64,000 nt of DNA from Kitasatospora sp. GAS204B (lineage in GTDB: Bacteria > Actinomycetota > Actinomycetes > Streptomycetales > Streptomycetaceae). The stretch is from contig NZ_JARZAG010000017.1 of assembly GCF_029892155.1 (NCBI RefSeq), positions 1 to 64,000 on the forward strand, read 5' to 3'. The first letter of the stretch is position 1, and every line of letters begins with the position of its first letter. The notes beneath the pieces were generated by a model that was not told the origin of the DNA, did no database searches, and saw only the letters and a list, made by a program, of their open reading frames with translations. Shown here piece after piece: positions 16,763 through 28,200 of this stretch. Both the position numbers and the translations under genes were made by a program.

Positions 16763-19060
16763 ATGCCATCTCTGCTGAGTGCCGCAGCCGGGAATCGTTT
16801 CGTGGATTCGGATGTGCGCCCACGCTCGGTCATTCCGGGCCGTCAGCGCTGGGACGTCAAGCCGGTTCTCGGACGGCCCCGGACGGCCGAAGTCCTCGCT
16901 GCCACCCTGCGGCGCGTCCCCGGGATCACCGAGGCGCAGGCAAGTCCGGTCACCGGTGGGGTCCTCGTGCGGCACGACGCGCGGGTGCGTGCCGCGGATG
17001 TCGGCCGGATCGTCCGCAGAGCGGTCGCCGTGGTCACGCAGGGGCCGACCAGGACAGGACGCCCGGCGCCGGCCCGACCCGCCGCCGAACCTGCTTCGCG
17101 TCCGGACCGCGGCCTCGTCGCGCGCCCGGTCCTCGCCGTCGGCGGCGGGGTGGCCGCCGGGATCGCGCTGATCCGAGGGTCGGCGCTGAGCAGGCAGCTG
17201 GTGGCACTCGGCGGGGTCGCAGCCGCGACCGTGGCCGTCGTCCGGCAGGCATGGCTCAGAACGGCCGACACGGCCGACGAGCCGGCCGGGATCGGAACCG
17301 AACGCCACCCCTTGCTGGAAGTCGTCGGACCGCACCGGCGCCGACTCTTCCGGGCCTCCTCGCTCTCGGTCGCCTGCCAGGTCTCGGAGATGGTGCTCGC
17401 CACCTTCCTCGGCTGGACCGCGCTGGTCCTCATCAAGGGCGAGGCCGCGCCGTTGGTCCGCATCGGTCTGACCACCGCGTCCGCCCAACTCTGGGGCCTG
17501 GCAGGGCTGGTGGCCATCGCCTGTGCCGCCGTCGCGGGCCTGTCCTACTCCTCGAACCTCCAGTGGCGTCAGCTCGGCCAGGACATCGAGCACGACTGGC
17601 GGACCCGGACGTACGACCACGTGCAGCACCTCGAACTGCAGCACCTGGAAGGCGAACGGACCACCCGGATCGCCGGCGTGCTCAACGACGACGTCCGCCA
17701 GCTGGGCGCCTTCTTCACCACCTCGGCCAACGACGTGCTCCAGATGGGCACCAGCCTGGCCATCCTGGTGCCGGTGTTCCTGCTGCTGGCACCGCAGATT
17801 GCCTGGATCGCCTTCCTGCCCATCCCGGTCATCGCCTGGCTGTCGCTCCGCTACCAGGAGAAGGTCACCGCCGACTACGCCGTCTCCGGTGAGCGCCGGG
17901 CCAGGCTGCACAGTCAGCTGGTGAACACGCTGGAGGCCGGCGCCACCGTCAAGAGCTTCTGCACCGAGGACTACGAAGCCGAGCGCATCGACCAGTTGAG
18001 TGCGCAGGCCCAGGAGAGCAACGAGCGGACCGACCGGAGCACGATCCGCCACGCCGAGACCGTCCGGGTCTGCACGACCAGCTCGATGGCCGGCACCCTG
18101 CTGATCGGCGGCCGGTCGGTGCTCAACGGCAGCCTGCCGTTCGAGGTGTTCAGCCCGTTGATCGGCCTGCCCCAGATGGTGCTGCTGCGGATGAACCGGC
18201 TCGGCGGCATCGTCGACCAGTACCAGCGCACGCTCGCCGCCTACGACCGGGTCCACCGGCTGCACGCCCTGCCCGTCGAGGCCGAAGGCACCGGCGGACC
18301 GCTCGACACCGGGAAGGTACGGGGCGAGATCGTCCTCGACGACGTGACCTTCGCCTACCCCGGCCGGCCGCCGGTGCTGGAGGACCTCTCGCTGACCATC
18401 CCCGCCGGGCAGGTCACCGCCCTGGTCGGTGCCACCGGCTCCGGCAAGACGACGGTCGCCAAGCTGCTGATGCGCTTCCAGGACGCGGAGTGCGGCAGTG
18501 TGCTGCTCGACGGGCGGGACGTGCGCGACCTGCCGCGCCGGGACCTGCGCCAGGCGATCGGGTTCGTCGCGCAGGAGCCGTTCCTCTTCGACGGCAGCAT
18601 CGCCGACAACATCCGCTACGGAAGCTTCGGGGCCTCGGACGAGGCCGTGGTCGAGGCGGCCATGATGGCTGAGGCGCACGCCTTCGTCGCGACGCTGCCC
18701 GACGGCTACGACACCCTGATCGGCGAACGCGGTGCCGCGCTCTCGGGCGGCCAGCGCCAGCGGATCGCCCTGGCCCGGGCGATCCTCAAGGACTCACCGG
18801 TCGTGATCCTCGACGAGGCCACCTCCGCCGTGGACAACGAGACCGAGGCAGCCATCCAGCGCGCCCTGCGGAGCTTCGCGGCCGAGCGGACCATGGTCGT
18901 CATCGCCCACCGGCTCTCCACGGTCCGCCACGCGGACCGGATCTACGTCATGGACAGGGGCGGCGTGGTGGCCGAACAGGGCACCCACGACGAACTCCTC
19001 GACCTGCACGGACTCTACGCATCCCTCTGGCAGCTCCAGGCCGGCGATCTCGCCGCCTGA
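16763..19060 (+). CDS. ABC exporter with an HMA-like N-terminal domain
   Basis: This 765-residue half-transporter, probably acting as a homodimer, combines a type I ABC exporter membrane domain with an ATPase. Walker A GATGSGKTT begins at about 556, the signature LSGGQRQRI at about 660, followed by VVILDEATSAVDNETEAAIQ and the switch His in IAHRLSTVRHADR. The first 100 residues resemble heavy-metal-associated (ferredoxin-like) domains of P-type ATPases: TAEVLAATLRRVPGITEAQA, then VRHDARVRAADVGRIVRRA. The CxxC metal site is absent. AGGTGA lies eight bases before the ATG at 16763. It ends 107 bp before the NRPS start, so export of the NRPS product is the likely job. Confidence 0.8.
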   Translation: MPSLLSAAAGNRFVDSDVRPRSVIPGRQRWDVKPVLGRPRTAEVLAATLRRVPGITEAQASPVTGGVLVRHDARVRAADVGRIVRRAVAVVTQGPTRTGRPAPARPAAEPASRPDRGLVARPVLAVGGGVAAGIALIRGSALSRQLVALGGVAAATVAVVRQAWLRTADTADEPAGIGTERHPLLEVVGPHRRRLFRASSLSVACQVSEMVLATFLGWTALVLIKGEAAPLVRIGLTTASAQLWGLAGLVAIACAAVAGLSYSSNLQWRQLGQDIEHDWRTRTYDHVQHLELQHLEGERTTRIAGVLNDDVRQLGAFFTTSANDVLQMGTSLAILVPVFLLLAPQIAWIAFLPIPVIAWLSLRYQEKVTADYAVSGERRARLHSQLVNTLEAGATVKSFCTEDYEAERIDQLSAQAQESNERTDRSTIRHAETVRVCTTSSMAGTLLIGGRSVLNGSLPFEVFSPLIGLPQMVLLRMNRLGGIVDQYQRTLAAYDRVHRLHALPVEAEGTGGPLDTGKVRGEIVLDDVTFAYPGRPPVLEDLSLTIPAGQVTALVGATGSGKTTVAKLLMRFQDAECGSVLLDGRDVRDLPRRDLRQAIGFVAQEPFLFDGSIADNIRYGSFGASDEAVVEAAMMAEAHAFVATLPDGYDTLIGERGAALSGGQRQRIALARAILKDSPVVILDEATSAVDNETEAAIQRALRSFAAERTMVVIAHRLSTVRHADRIYVMDRGGVVAEQGTHDELLDLHGLYASLWQLQAGDLAA

Positions 19061-19155
19061 CCGCACCGGCCGCGCCACCTGACCACCCACTGCGTGACGT
19101 CACCGCGATCCGGTGTGCTCCGGCGCATCCTGCGACCACGCCTGCCCACACTTCT

Positions 19156-19170
19156 GGAGGTACCCCCTTG
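19156..19170 (+). promoter_or_regulatory. Ribosome-binding site that fixes the NRPS TTG start
   Basis: GGAGG at 19156-19160 is followed by seven bases and then TTG at 19168. No in-frame ATG or GTG lies nearby with comparable spacing. The TTG start keeps the condensation-domain motif LPLTAAQREIW at residues 9-19. Confidence 0.75.
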
Positions 19171-22100
19171 TCCCGTCGCGATGGCGAGGCCCTTCCCCTG
19201 ACAGCTGCCCAGCGCGAGATCTGGCTCGCCGAGCAGCGGTCCAAGGCCCCGATCCCGGGCTACCGCGTCGGCGAGTGCCTGGAGATCCACGGACCGGTGG
19301 ACCGGGAGCTGTTCGAGACCGCGCTGCGCCGGGTGGTCGACGAGGTCGACGCCCTGCACGTGAGCTTCGTCGACGACGGCGAGGGCCCGCGCCAGGTCCT
19401 GCGGGAGACTTGGGACTGGGCGCCGGCGCACCTCGACCTCGGCGGGGAACCCGACCCCCGTGCGGCGGCCCTGGAGTGGATGGAACGGGACCTGCTGCGC
19501 CCGCTCGACCTCGCCCGTGACCCGCTGTTCGGGCACGCGCTGATCCGGCTGTCGCCGACCGAGTACCTCTGGTACCTGAACTACCACCACGTGGTGCTGG
19601 ACGCGCTGAGCAGCTCGCTGGTCCGGCAGCGGGTCGGCGAGGTGTACTCGGCGCTGGCTGAGGGCGGCGCCGTGCCGCCGTGCCCGTTCGGCGCGCTGAG
19701 GGACCTGGTCGACAGCGACGCCGCCTACCGCGCGTCCACCGACTTCGCCGCCGACCGCGCCTACTGGACGGAGCGCTTCGCGGACCGGCCCGCCCCCACC
19801 CGGCTCACCGACGCCTCCCCGACCGACCCCAACCTGGCCCTCCGGCTGGCCGAGGAACGGGAGCTGCGGCGTCCGGACGCCCTGCGGGCGGCAGCCGACC
19901 GGGCCGGCGTCCGGTGGTCCCGGCTGCTGATCGCGGCGACGGCGCTCTACGCCCACCGGCTGACCGGCACCCAGGACGTGGTGCTCGCCATGCCCGTCAC
20001 CGCCCGCCGGGGCGCCGACCGCGACCTGACGGCCGTGCCCGGCACGATGTCCAACGTGGTGCCGCTGCGGCTGACGGTGCGGCCGGACATGCCCTGGCGC
20101 GAGCTCGTCGCCCAGACGGTGCGGGAGGTCGAGACGGCCGTCGCGCACGAGCGCTACCGCAGCGAGGACCTGCTGCGCGACCTCGGCGCGCCCGGCGGCA
20201 TCGGGACGGCGTTCCCGCTGATCGTCAACATCATGGCCTTCAACTCCCGGCCGAGCTTCGCCGGGCACCCCGCCTCCGTGCACCACTTCGTGTCGGGCTC
20301 GACCACCGACCTCGCCGTCTGGGTGTTCGACTACCGGGACGGCAATCCGCCGCTGCTGCGCCTGCACGGCTCGCCGGAGGCGTACGGCCCCGACCACCTC
20401 GCCGCCCACCAGCGGCGGTTGCTCGCGCTGCTGGACACCATCGCGGACTGCGACCAGGACATGCCGCTGGGCCGGATCGAACTGCTCACCGCCGAGGAGC
20501 ACCGCGAGTCGGCGGAGGTCGGCACCGGGCGGGCGGCCCAGGCCCCGGCCGCGAGCCTGCCGGAGCTGTTCCGGGAGCACGTCCGGGCGACCCCGGACCT
20601 CACCGCGCTGGTCTGCGGCGACGTCTCGCTGACGTACGCGGAGCTGGACGCCCGGGCCAACCGGCTGGCGCAGGCCATGATCAACCGGGGCGCGGGCCCG
20701 GAGCGGCTGGTGGCGGTGGCCCTGTCGCGCTCGGCCGAGCTGGTGGTGGCCGTCCTCGCGGTGCTGAAGACCGGCGCGGCGTACGTCCCGGTCGATCCGG
20801 AGTACCCGGCCGCCCGGATCGTCCACCTGCTCGACGACGCCCGACCGACCCTGCTCGTGACCGACTCCCGCAGCGCGCAGCGGCTGCCCGGGGCCGGTCT
20901 GGTCGGCCGGCTGGTGCTCGACGACCCGGAGACGGCCGCGCTGGTCGCCGACCGCCCGGCGGCCGACCCGATGGTGGCCGTCGACCCGGGCCACCCGGCG
21001 TACGTCATCTACACCTCCGGCTCCACCGGACGGCCCAAGGGCGTGCTGGCGACCCACGGCGGGCTGCTCAACCTGCTCACCGACCTCCGGCAGGTGCAGT
21101 TCGCGCCGCTGCTGAAGGAGGGGCGGCGGCTGCGGGTCGCGCTGACCACCTCGGTGTCCTTCGACGCCTCCTGGAACCAGCTGCTCGCCCTCTTCGGGGG
21201 CCACGAGCTGCACGTCCTGGACCACGCGACCTGGACCGACCCGGACGCCTTCGTCGACTACGCCGCGCGGAACGCACTGGACTTCGTCGAAGCCACCCCG
21301 TCCTACCTCCAAGTCCTGGTCGCCCACGGTCTGTTGAGCGACCCGCGGTGGCGCCCGGCGCTGGTTGCGGCGGGTGGCGAGGCCGTCCCGGAACGGCTGT
21401 GGGAGCAGCTGCGGGCGGCCGAGGACGTCGCCTGCCTCAATCTCTACGGGCCGTCCGAGTGCACCGTCAACTCGGTGGCCGCGCTGGTGGGTTCGAGCCC
21501 GCGCCCGGTCATCGGCCGACCTGTCACGGGCGCCCGGCTGCACGTGCTCGACGGCGCCCTGCGGCCGCTGCCGACCGGCGCGGCGGGTGAGCTGTACATC
21601 GCGGGCGCGGGGCTGGCCCGTGGCTACCTCGACCGGCCGGGCCTGACCGCCGGGCGGTTCGTGGCGGACCCGTTCGGGCCGTCCGGATCGCGGATGTACC
21701 GCACCGGGGACCTGGTGCGGTGGAACCCGGACGGGAACCTGGAGTTCCTCGGCCGCAGTGACGACCAGGTCAAGATCCGCGGCTTCCGGGTCGAGCTCGG
21801 CGAGATCGAGGCCGTCCTCGCCGAACACCCCCAGGTCGCCCGGGCCGCCGTGACGGTGCGTGCCGAGGCGGAACCCCGCCTGGTCGCCTACGCCGTTCCT
21901 GTGGCGGGTCAGGTCGTCCAGCCGGACGCCCTGCGGGCCCGGCTGCGGGAGCGGTTGCCGGAGTACATGGTGCCGTCGGCGTTCGTGGTCCTGGACGCAC
22001 TGCCGCTGACCCCGAACGGCAAGCTCGACCGCCGGGCCCTCCCCGCGCCCGAGTCGCAGCCCGCCACGCCAGGCCGCGCTCCGCGCACCGCGACCGAGCA

Positions 22101-22296
22101 CCTGCTCGTCGGGTTGTTCGCCGAGGTCCTCGGGGTGTCCGAGCCCGGGCTGGACGACAGCTTCTTCGACCTCGGCGGGCACTCGCTGCTGGCCACCCGG
22201 CTGGTCGCCCGGGCGCGGACGACCCTCGGCGTGGAGCTGCGGCTGGGCGACCTGTTCGACGCTCCGACGGTGGCGGAACTGGCGGCGGCGGTGGAC
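19168..22296 (+). other. NRPS module 1: starter-type C, A1 (unassigned), T1
   Basis: The first C domain (residues about 9-440) resembles EntF/DhbF first condensation domains, which accept an acyl or aryl donor. An N-terminal C domain therefore predicts an acylated peptide. Its active-site motif is HHVVLDA (residues 140-146), with Ala where HHxxxDG normally has Gly. A1 runs about 462-960, with YTSGSTGRPKG at 615. The code by eye is D A N E V A L V N plus Lys952. The Glu at the 278-equivalent position also occurs in ornithine-type codes, so a polar or basic residue is possible, but I do not recognise the code. T1 serine 1006. Confidence 0.75.
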
Positions 22297-25200
22297 GTCG
22301 CGGGCCGGGCGCGGCCCGCGCTCGACCGGCGCGAGCGGCCGGAGACGGTCCCGCTGTCCTTCGCGCAACGCCGACTGTGGTTCCTGCACAGCTTGGAGGG
22401 CCCGAGCGCCACGTACAACATCCCGCTGGCGCTGCGGCTGTCCGGAAACCTGGACCAGCGGGCCCTGGAGGCCGCCCTGGCGGACGTGGTCGAGCGGCAC
22501 GAGAGCCTGCGCACCACCTTCCCGACGGTCGACGGCGTGCCGTGCCAGCGGGTGCTGGACCCCGACGAGGCCCGGCCGCGGCTGCGGGTGACCGAGGTCG
22601 GCGAGCGCGGGCTGCCTCCCCTGCTGGCGCAGGCGGCCCGGTACGGCTTCGAGCTCGCCGAGGAACCGCCGCTGCACGCCGAACTGTTCCAGCTGGGACC
22701 GCAGGAGCACGTACTGCTGCTCGTGGTGCACCACATCGCCGGTGACGGCTGGTCGATGGGGCCGCTCTCGCAGGATCTGACGACCGCCTACGCGGCCCGA
22801 TCCGACGGGGCGAAGCCGCAGTGGTCGCCGCTGCCGGTCCAGTACGCCGACTACGCCCTGTGGCAGCGGGAACTGCTCGGCGACGCCTCGGACCCGGACA
22901 GCCTGCTGAGCGGTCAACTGGCCTACTGGAGCGAGCAGCTGGCGGGCCTGCCCGAGCAGCTGGAACTGCCGTTCGACCGGCCCCGGCCGGCGGCGATGTC
23001 CTACCGGGGCGCCCACCTGCCGGTGCGGATCGATGCCGAGCTGCACCAGGGCCTGCGAGCGCTCGCCCGGGACGGCGGGGCCAGCCTCTTCATGGTGCTC
23101 CAGGCCGGACTGGCCGCCCTGCTGGGCAAGCTCGGCGCGGGCACCGACGTCCCGATCGGCACGCCGATCGCCGGGCGCACCGACGAGGCCGTGGACGACC
23201 TGGTCGGATTCTTCGTCAACACCCTGGTGCTGCGCACCGACCTGTCGGGCGACCCGTCGTTCACCGAGCTGCTGGGCCGGGTGCGTGCCGACGCGCTGGC
23301 CGCGTACGCGCATCAGGACGTGCCGTTCGAGCACCTGGTGGAGGCGCTGAACCCGGCCCGGTCGCTGTCGCACCACCCGCTGTTCCAGACCATGCTCGCC
23401 CTGCAGAACGCGCCGCTGGGCGCGTTCGAGCTGCCGGGGCTGCGGGTGGCGACCGACCTGGTCCACACCGGGACGGCCAAGTGCGACCTGACCTTCATGG
23501 TGACCGAACAGCCCGGTGCGGACGGGCTGTCGGTCCTGGTGGAGTACAGCACCGACCTGTTCGACGCGGCCACCGTGGCGGGGATCGTCGAGCGGTGGCT
23601 CCGGCTGCTGCGGGCCGTGGTCGCCGACCCCGGCCGGGCGATCGGCCGGGTGGACGTCCTGTCCGCCGACGAGCTCCGCGCGCTGCTGCCGGCCGGTGAA
23701 GGCCGGGACGGCGAGCTGTCGGTGAGCGGTATCACCGCGCTCTTCGAGCGGCAGGTACGGGCGAACCCGGCCGCGACCGCCGTGGTGAGCGGCGAAGTGT
23801 CGCTGACGTACCAGGAGTTGAACGCCCGGGCCAACCGGCTCGCGCACGTCCTGATCGAGCGGGGAGTGGGGCCGGAGCAGCTGGTGGCGGTGGCCCTGCC
23901 GCGCTCGGCCGAGCTGGTGGTCGCGATCCTCGCGGTGCTCAAAGCCGGCGCCGCGTACGTGCCGGTGGACCCGGAGTACCCCGCGGCACGGATCGCCTAC
24001 CTGCTCCAGGACGCCCGGCCCGCGCTGCTCGTGACGACCAGCCGGATCGGCGACCTGCCGGGCGCGGAGGTGGTGGACCGGCTGCTGCTGGACGCCGAGG
24101 GACTGGACGGGCTGCTGGACACGGACCCGGCGGTCCCGGTCGACCCCGGGCACCCGGCCTACGTCATCCACACCTCCGGCTCCACCGGCGACCCCAAGGG
24201 CGTCGTGGTCCCGCACCGGAACGTGGTGCGGCTGTTCGACACCACCCGGGAACTGTTCGGCTTCTCCGCCGAGGACGTCTGGACGCTCTTCCACTCCTAC
24301 GCCTTCGACTTCTCGGTGTGGGAGCTGTGGGGCGCGCTGCTGCACGGCGGCCGGCTGGTGGTCGTGGACCACGAGACCAGCCGCTCGCCCGGCCGGTTCC
24401 TGGAACTGCTCGCCCGCGAGCGGGTGACCGTGCTCAACCAGACGCCGTCCGCCTTCTACCAGCTGATCCAGGCGGACGTCGAGGCGCCTGAGACCGGCCG
24501 TGAACTCGCCCTGCGCACGGTGGTCTTCGGCGGCGAGGCGCTGGAGCCCGCCCGGCTCGCGAGCTGGTACGAGCGGCACCCGGACGACGGGCCGCGGCTG
24601 GTCAACATGTACGGCATCACCGAGACCACGGTGCACGTCACCCACGCGGCACTCGACCGGTCCGGCATCCCGGCCGGCCAGATCGGCACCGCGATCCCGG
24701 ACCTGCGGACGTACGTCCTCGACGACGGCCTGCGCCCGGTCGCCCCGGGCGTCGCGGGCGAGCTGTACGTCGCGGGCCCGGGCCTGGCGCGCGGCTACCT
24801 GAACCGGCCCGGTCTGACGTCCGGGCGGTTCGTGGCCGACCTGTTCGGGCCGGCCGGCTCCCGCATGTACCGCAGCGGCGACGTGGTGCGCCGGGCGGCG
24901 GACGGCAGCCTGCGCTACGTCGGCCGGGCCGACCAGCAGGTGAAGGTGCGCGGCTTCCGGATCGAGCTCGGCGAGATCGAGGCGGCACTCGCCGCGCACC
25001 CCGGCGTCGCCCAGGTCGCCGTGCTGGCCCGGCAGGACCGGGTGGACGACACCCGGCTGGTCGCCTACCTGGTGCCCGCCACCGGCACCGCACCGCGCCC
25101 GGCCGACCTGCGCGCGCACCTGGCCGGGCGGCTGCCGGAGCACATGGTGCCGTCGGCGTTCGTGGTGCTGGAGGCGCTGCCGCTGACCGCCAACGGCAAG

Positions 25201-28200
25201 CTGGACCACCGGGCCCTGCCCGCTCCCGACCTCGCCCCCACGGGCACCGGCCGCGCGCCGCGCACCCCGCAGGAGCAGGTCCTCTGCGAGCTGTTCGCCG
25301 AGGTCCTCGGGGTGGCGCCGGTGGGTGTCGAGGACGGCTTCTTCGACCTGGGCGGGCACTCGCTGCTGGCCACCCGGCTGGCCGCCCGGATCCGCGCGAC
25401 GCTCGGTGTCGAGATGGAGCTGCGCACCCTGTTCGAGGCGCCGACCCCGGCCGGCCTGGCCGCCGCCCTGGTGGCCGCCGGTCCCGCGCAGGCGGCGCTG
25501 GCGCCGTTCCTGCGGCCCGAGCAGCTCCCGCTGTCGTTCGCGCAGCGGCGGCTGTGGTTCCTGCACCAGCTGGAGGGCGACAGCGGGAACTACCACATCC
25601 CCCTGGCCTGGCGGCTGTCCGGCCGGCTCGACCGGGAGGCGCTGCAGGCGGCCGTGACGGACCTGGTGGCCCGGCACGAGGCCCTGCGGACGGTCTTCCC
25701 GGTGGTGGACGGCGTGCCGTACCAGCGGGTGCTGGACGTCGTGGCGGCCCGCCCGGGTCTCGCCGTGCGCCGGACGACGGAGGCCGGGCTGTCCGGCGCG
25801 CTGACTGTGGCGCTGACCCACCCGTTCGACCTCGAAACCGAACTGCCGCTGCACGCGGAGCTGTTCGAGCTGGCGCCGGACGAGCACGTGCTGCTGCTGG
25901 TGCTCCACCACATCGCCGGCGACGGATGGTCTCTCGGTCCGCTGGCCGCCGACCTCGCAGAGGCCTACGCGGCCCGCTGCCGGGGCGAGGAGCCGCGCCG
26001 CGCGCCGCTGGCCGTCCAGTACGCCGACTACACCCTGTGGCAGCACGAGCTGCTCGGCGAGGCCACCGACAGCGGCAGCCCGTTCGCCCATCAATCGGCC
26101 TATTGGACAAGGCAGTTGGCCGACCTGCCGGAGCAGCTGCAGCTGCCCGCCGACCGGCCCCGGCCGGCGGTCGCCTCGCATCGGGGCGGTTTCGTCCGGG
26201 CCGAGCTGGACGCGGAGCTGCACCGCGGCCTGCGCGAGCTCGCACGCACCACCGGTACCAGCCTGTTCATGGTGCTCCAGGCCGGGCTGGCGGCGCTGCT
26301 GCACCGGCTCGGCGCGGGCGACGACGTCCCGGTCGGCAGTCTGACGGCCGGCCGGACGGACCAGGCGCTGGACGAGCTGGTCGGCTACTTCGTCAACACC
26401 CTCGTGCTCCGGACGGACACCTCGGGCGACCCGACCTTCGCCGAGCTGCTCGCCCGGGTCCGGGACACTGCGCTGGCCGGGTACGCCAACCAGGACCTGC
26501 CGTTCGAGTACCTGGTCGAGGCGCTCAACCCGTCCCGGTCGCTCTCCCACCACCCGCTGTTCCAGGTCATGCTGGTGCTGCAGAACAACGTCCGCGCCGA
26601 GTTCGCCCCGCCCGGCCTGCGGGCCGCCGAGGTGGAACTGACCACGACCACGTCCAAGTTCGACCTGCTCTTCTCGCTCGCCGAGCGGCACGCGGAGGAC
26701 GGCTCCCCGGCCGGGATCGACGCGTTCGTCCAGTTCGCGAGCGACCTGTACGACCCGGCCACCGTCGAAACGATGGCCGCGCGCTGGGTGCGGCTGCTGA
26801 CCGCGGCCGTCGCCGACCCGCAGCAGCGGCTCGGCCGGTTCGACCTGCTGTCCGCCGAGGAGCGCCGCGAGCTGCTGTCGGCCGCCGGTGACCTGGCACA
26901 CCCGTCGCCCGCCGCGAGCCTGCCCGCCCTGTTCCGGGCCGTGGTCGAGGAACGGCCCGAGGCGGTGGCCGTGGTGAGCGCGGATCTCACGCTGACATAC
27001 GGTCAGCTGGACGCCCGGGCCAACCGGCTCGCGCATGCCCTGATCTCCCGGGGGGTGGGTCCGGAGCAGCTGGTGGCGCTGGCCCTGCCGCGCTCGGCGG
27101 AGCTGGTGGTCGCCATCCTCGCGGTGCACAAGGCCGGGGCCGCGTACCTGCCGATCGACCCGAAATACCCGGCGGCCCGGATCGCGTACCTGCTCGACGA
27201 CGCCCGGCCGGCCCTGCTGGTCACCACCGTCGGCCTCGACGCGACCCTGCCGGGCGCGGCGGGGCTCGACCGGCTGCTGCTCGACGCCGGAGCCGAGTCG
27301 GACGGGCTGGCGGACACCGACCCCGGGATCCACGTCGAGCCCGACAACGTGGCGTATGTGATCTACACCTCGGGTTCGACCGGTCGGCCCAAGGGCGTGA
27401 TGGTGAGCCACCTCGGCGTGCCGGGTGTGGTGGCCGCGAAGGTCGAGCGGCTCGGCATCGACGCCGGCAGCCGGGTGCTCCAATTCGCGTCAGCGAGCTT
27501 CGACGCCTCGGTATGGGAGATCTTCGCGGCCCTGCTGAGCGGCGCGGCCCTGGTGCTGGCGCCCGCGACTGAGCCGGTCGCCGCGCTGACCGACGCAAGT
27601 CTCGCGCTCACCCATGTGCTCGTGCCGCCGTCCGTGCTGGCGGCGCTGCGGCCGGAGGACGTGACCGTCTCCACGCTGACGGTGGGGGGTGAGGCGTGCA
27701 CGCCGGATCTGGTGGCGCGGTGGGCGCCGGGGCGGAAGATGATCAACTCGTACGGTCCGACGGAGACAACGGTGGCCTCGACGATGAGCGCACCGCTGTC
27801 GCCAGGGGCGGGTGTGCCGCCGATCGGCCGTCCGATCGCCGGTTTCCGGGCGTACGTGCTGGATGAGCGGTTGTGCCTGGTACCGCCGGGCATGGCCGGG
27901 GAGCTGTACGTCGCGGGCCCGGGCGTGGCGCGGGGGTACCTGAACCGGCCCGGGCTCACCGCCGGGCGGTTCGTGGCCTGCCCGTTCGGCCCGGCGGGCC
28001 AACGCATGTACCGCACGGGCGACCTGGTCCGCCGGCGCGCCGACGGCGAGCTGGAGTACGTAGGCCGCACCGACGACCAGGTGAAGGTGCGCGGCTTCCG
28101 GATCGAACTCGGCGAGATCGAGACGGCATTGGCCGAGCACCCGCGGATCGGCCAGGTCGCCGTGATCGCCCGGAAGGATCGTGCAGAGGACACCCGCCTG

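Noticed and set aside
19015..27483. A 2,822-codon open frame on the minus strand, and a second one of 5,194 codons at 27490-43074
   Set aside because: They lie exactly antisense to the NRPS. Their predicted proteins are low-complexity (R, G, Q, V, H-rich repeats) that mirror the repeated NRPS motifs. This is a known effect of very high GC and module repetition.
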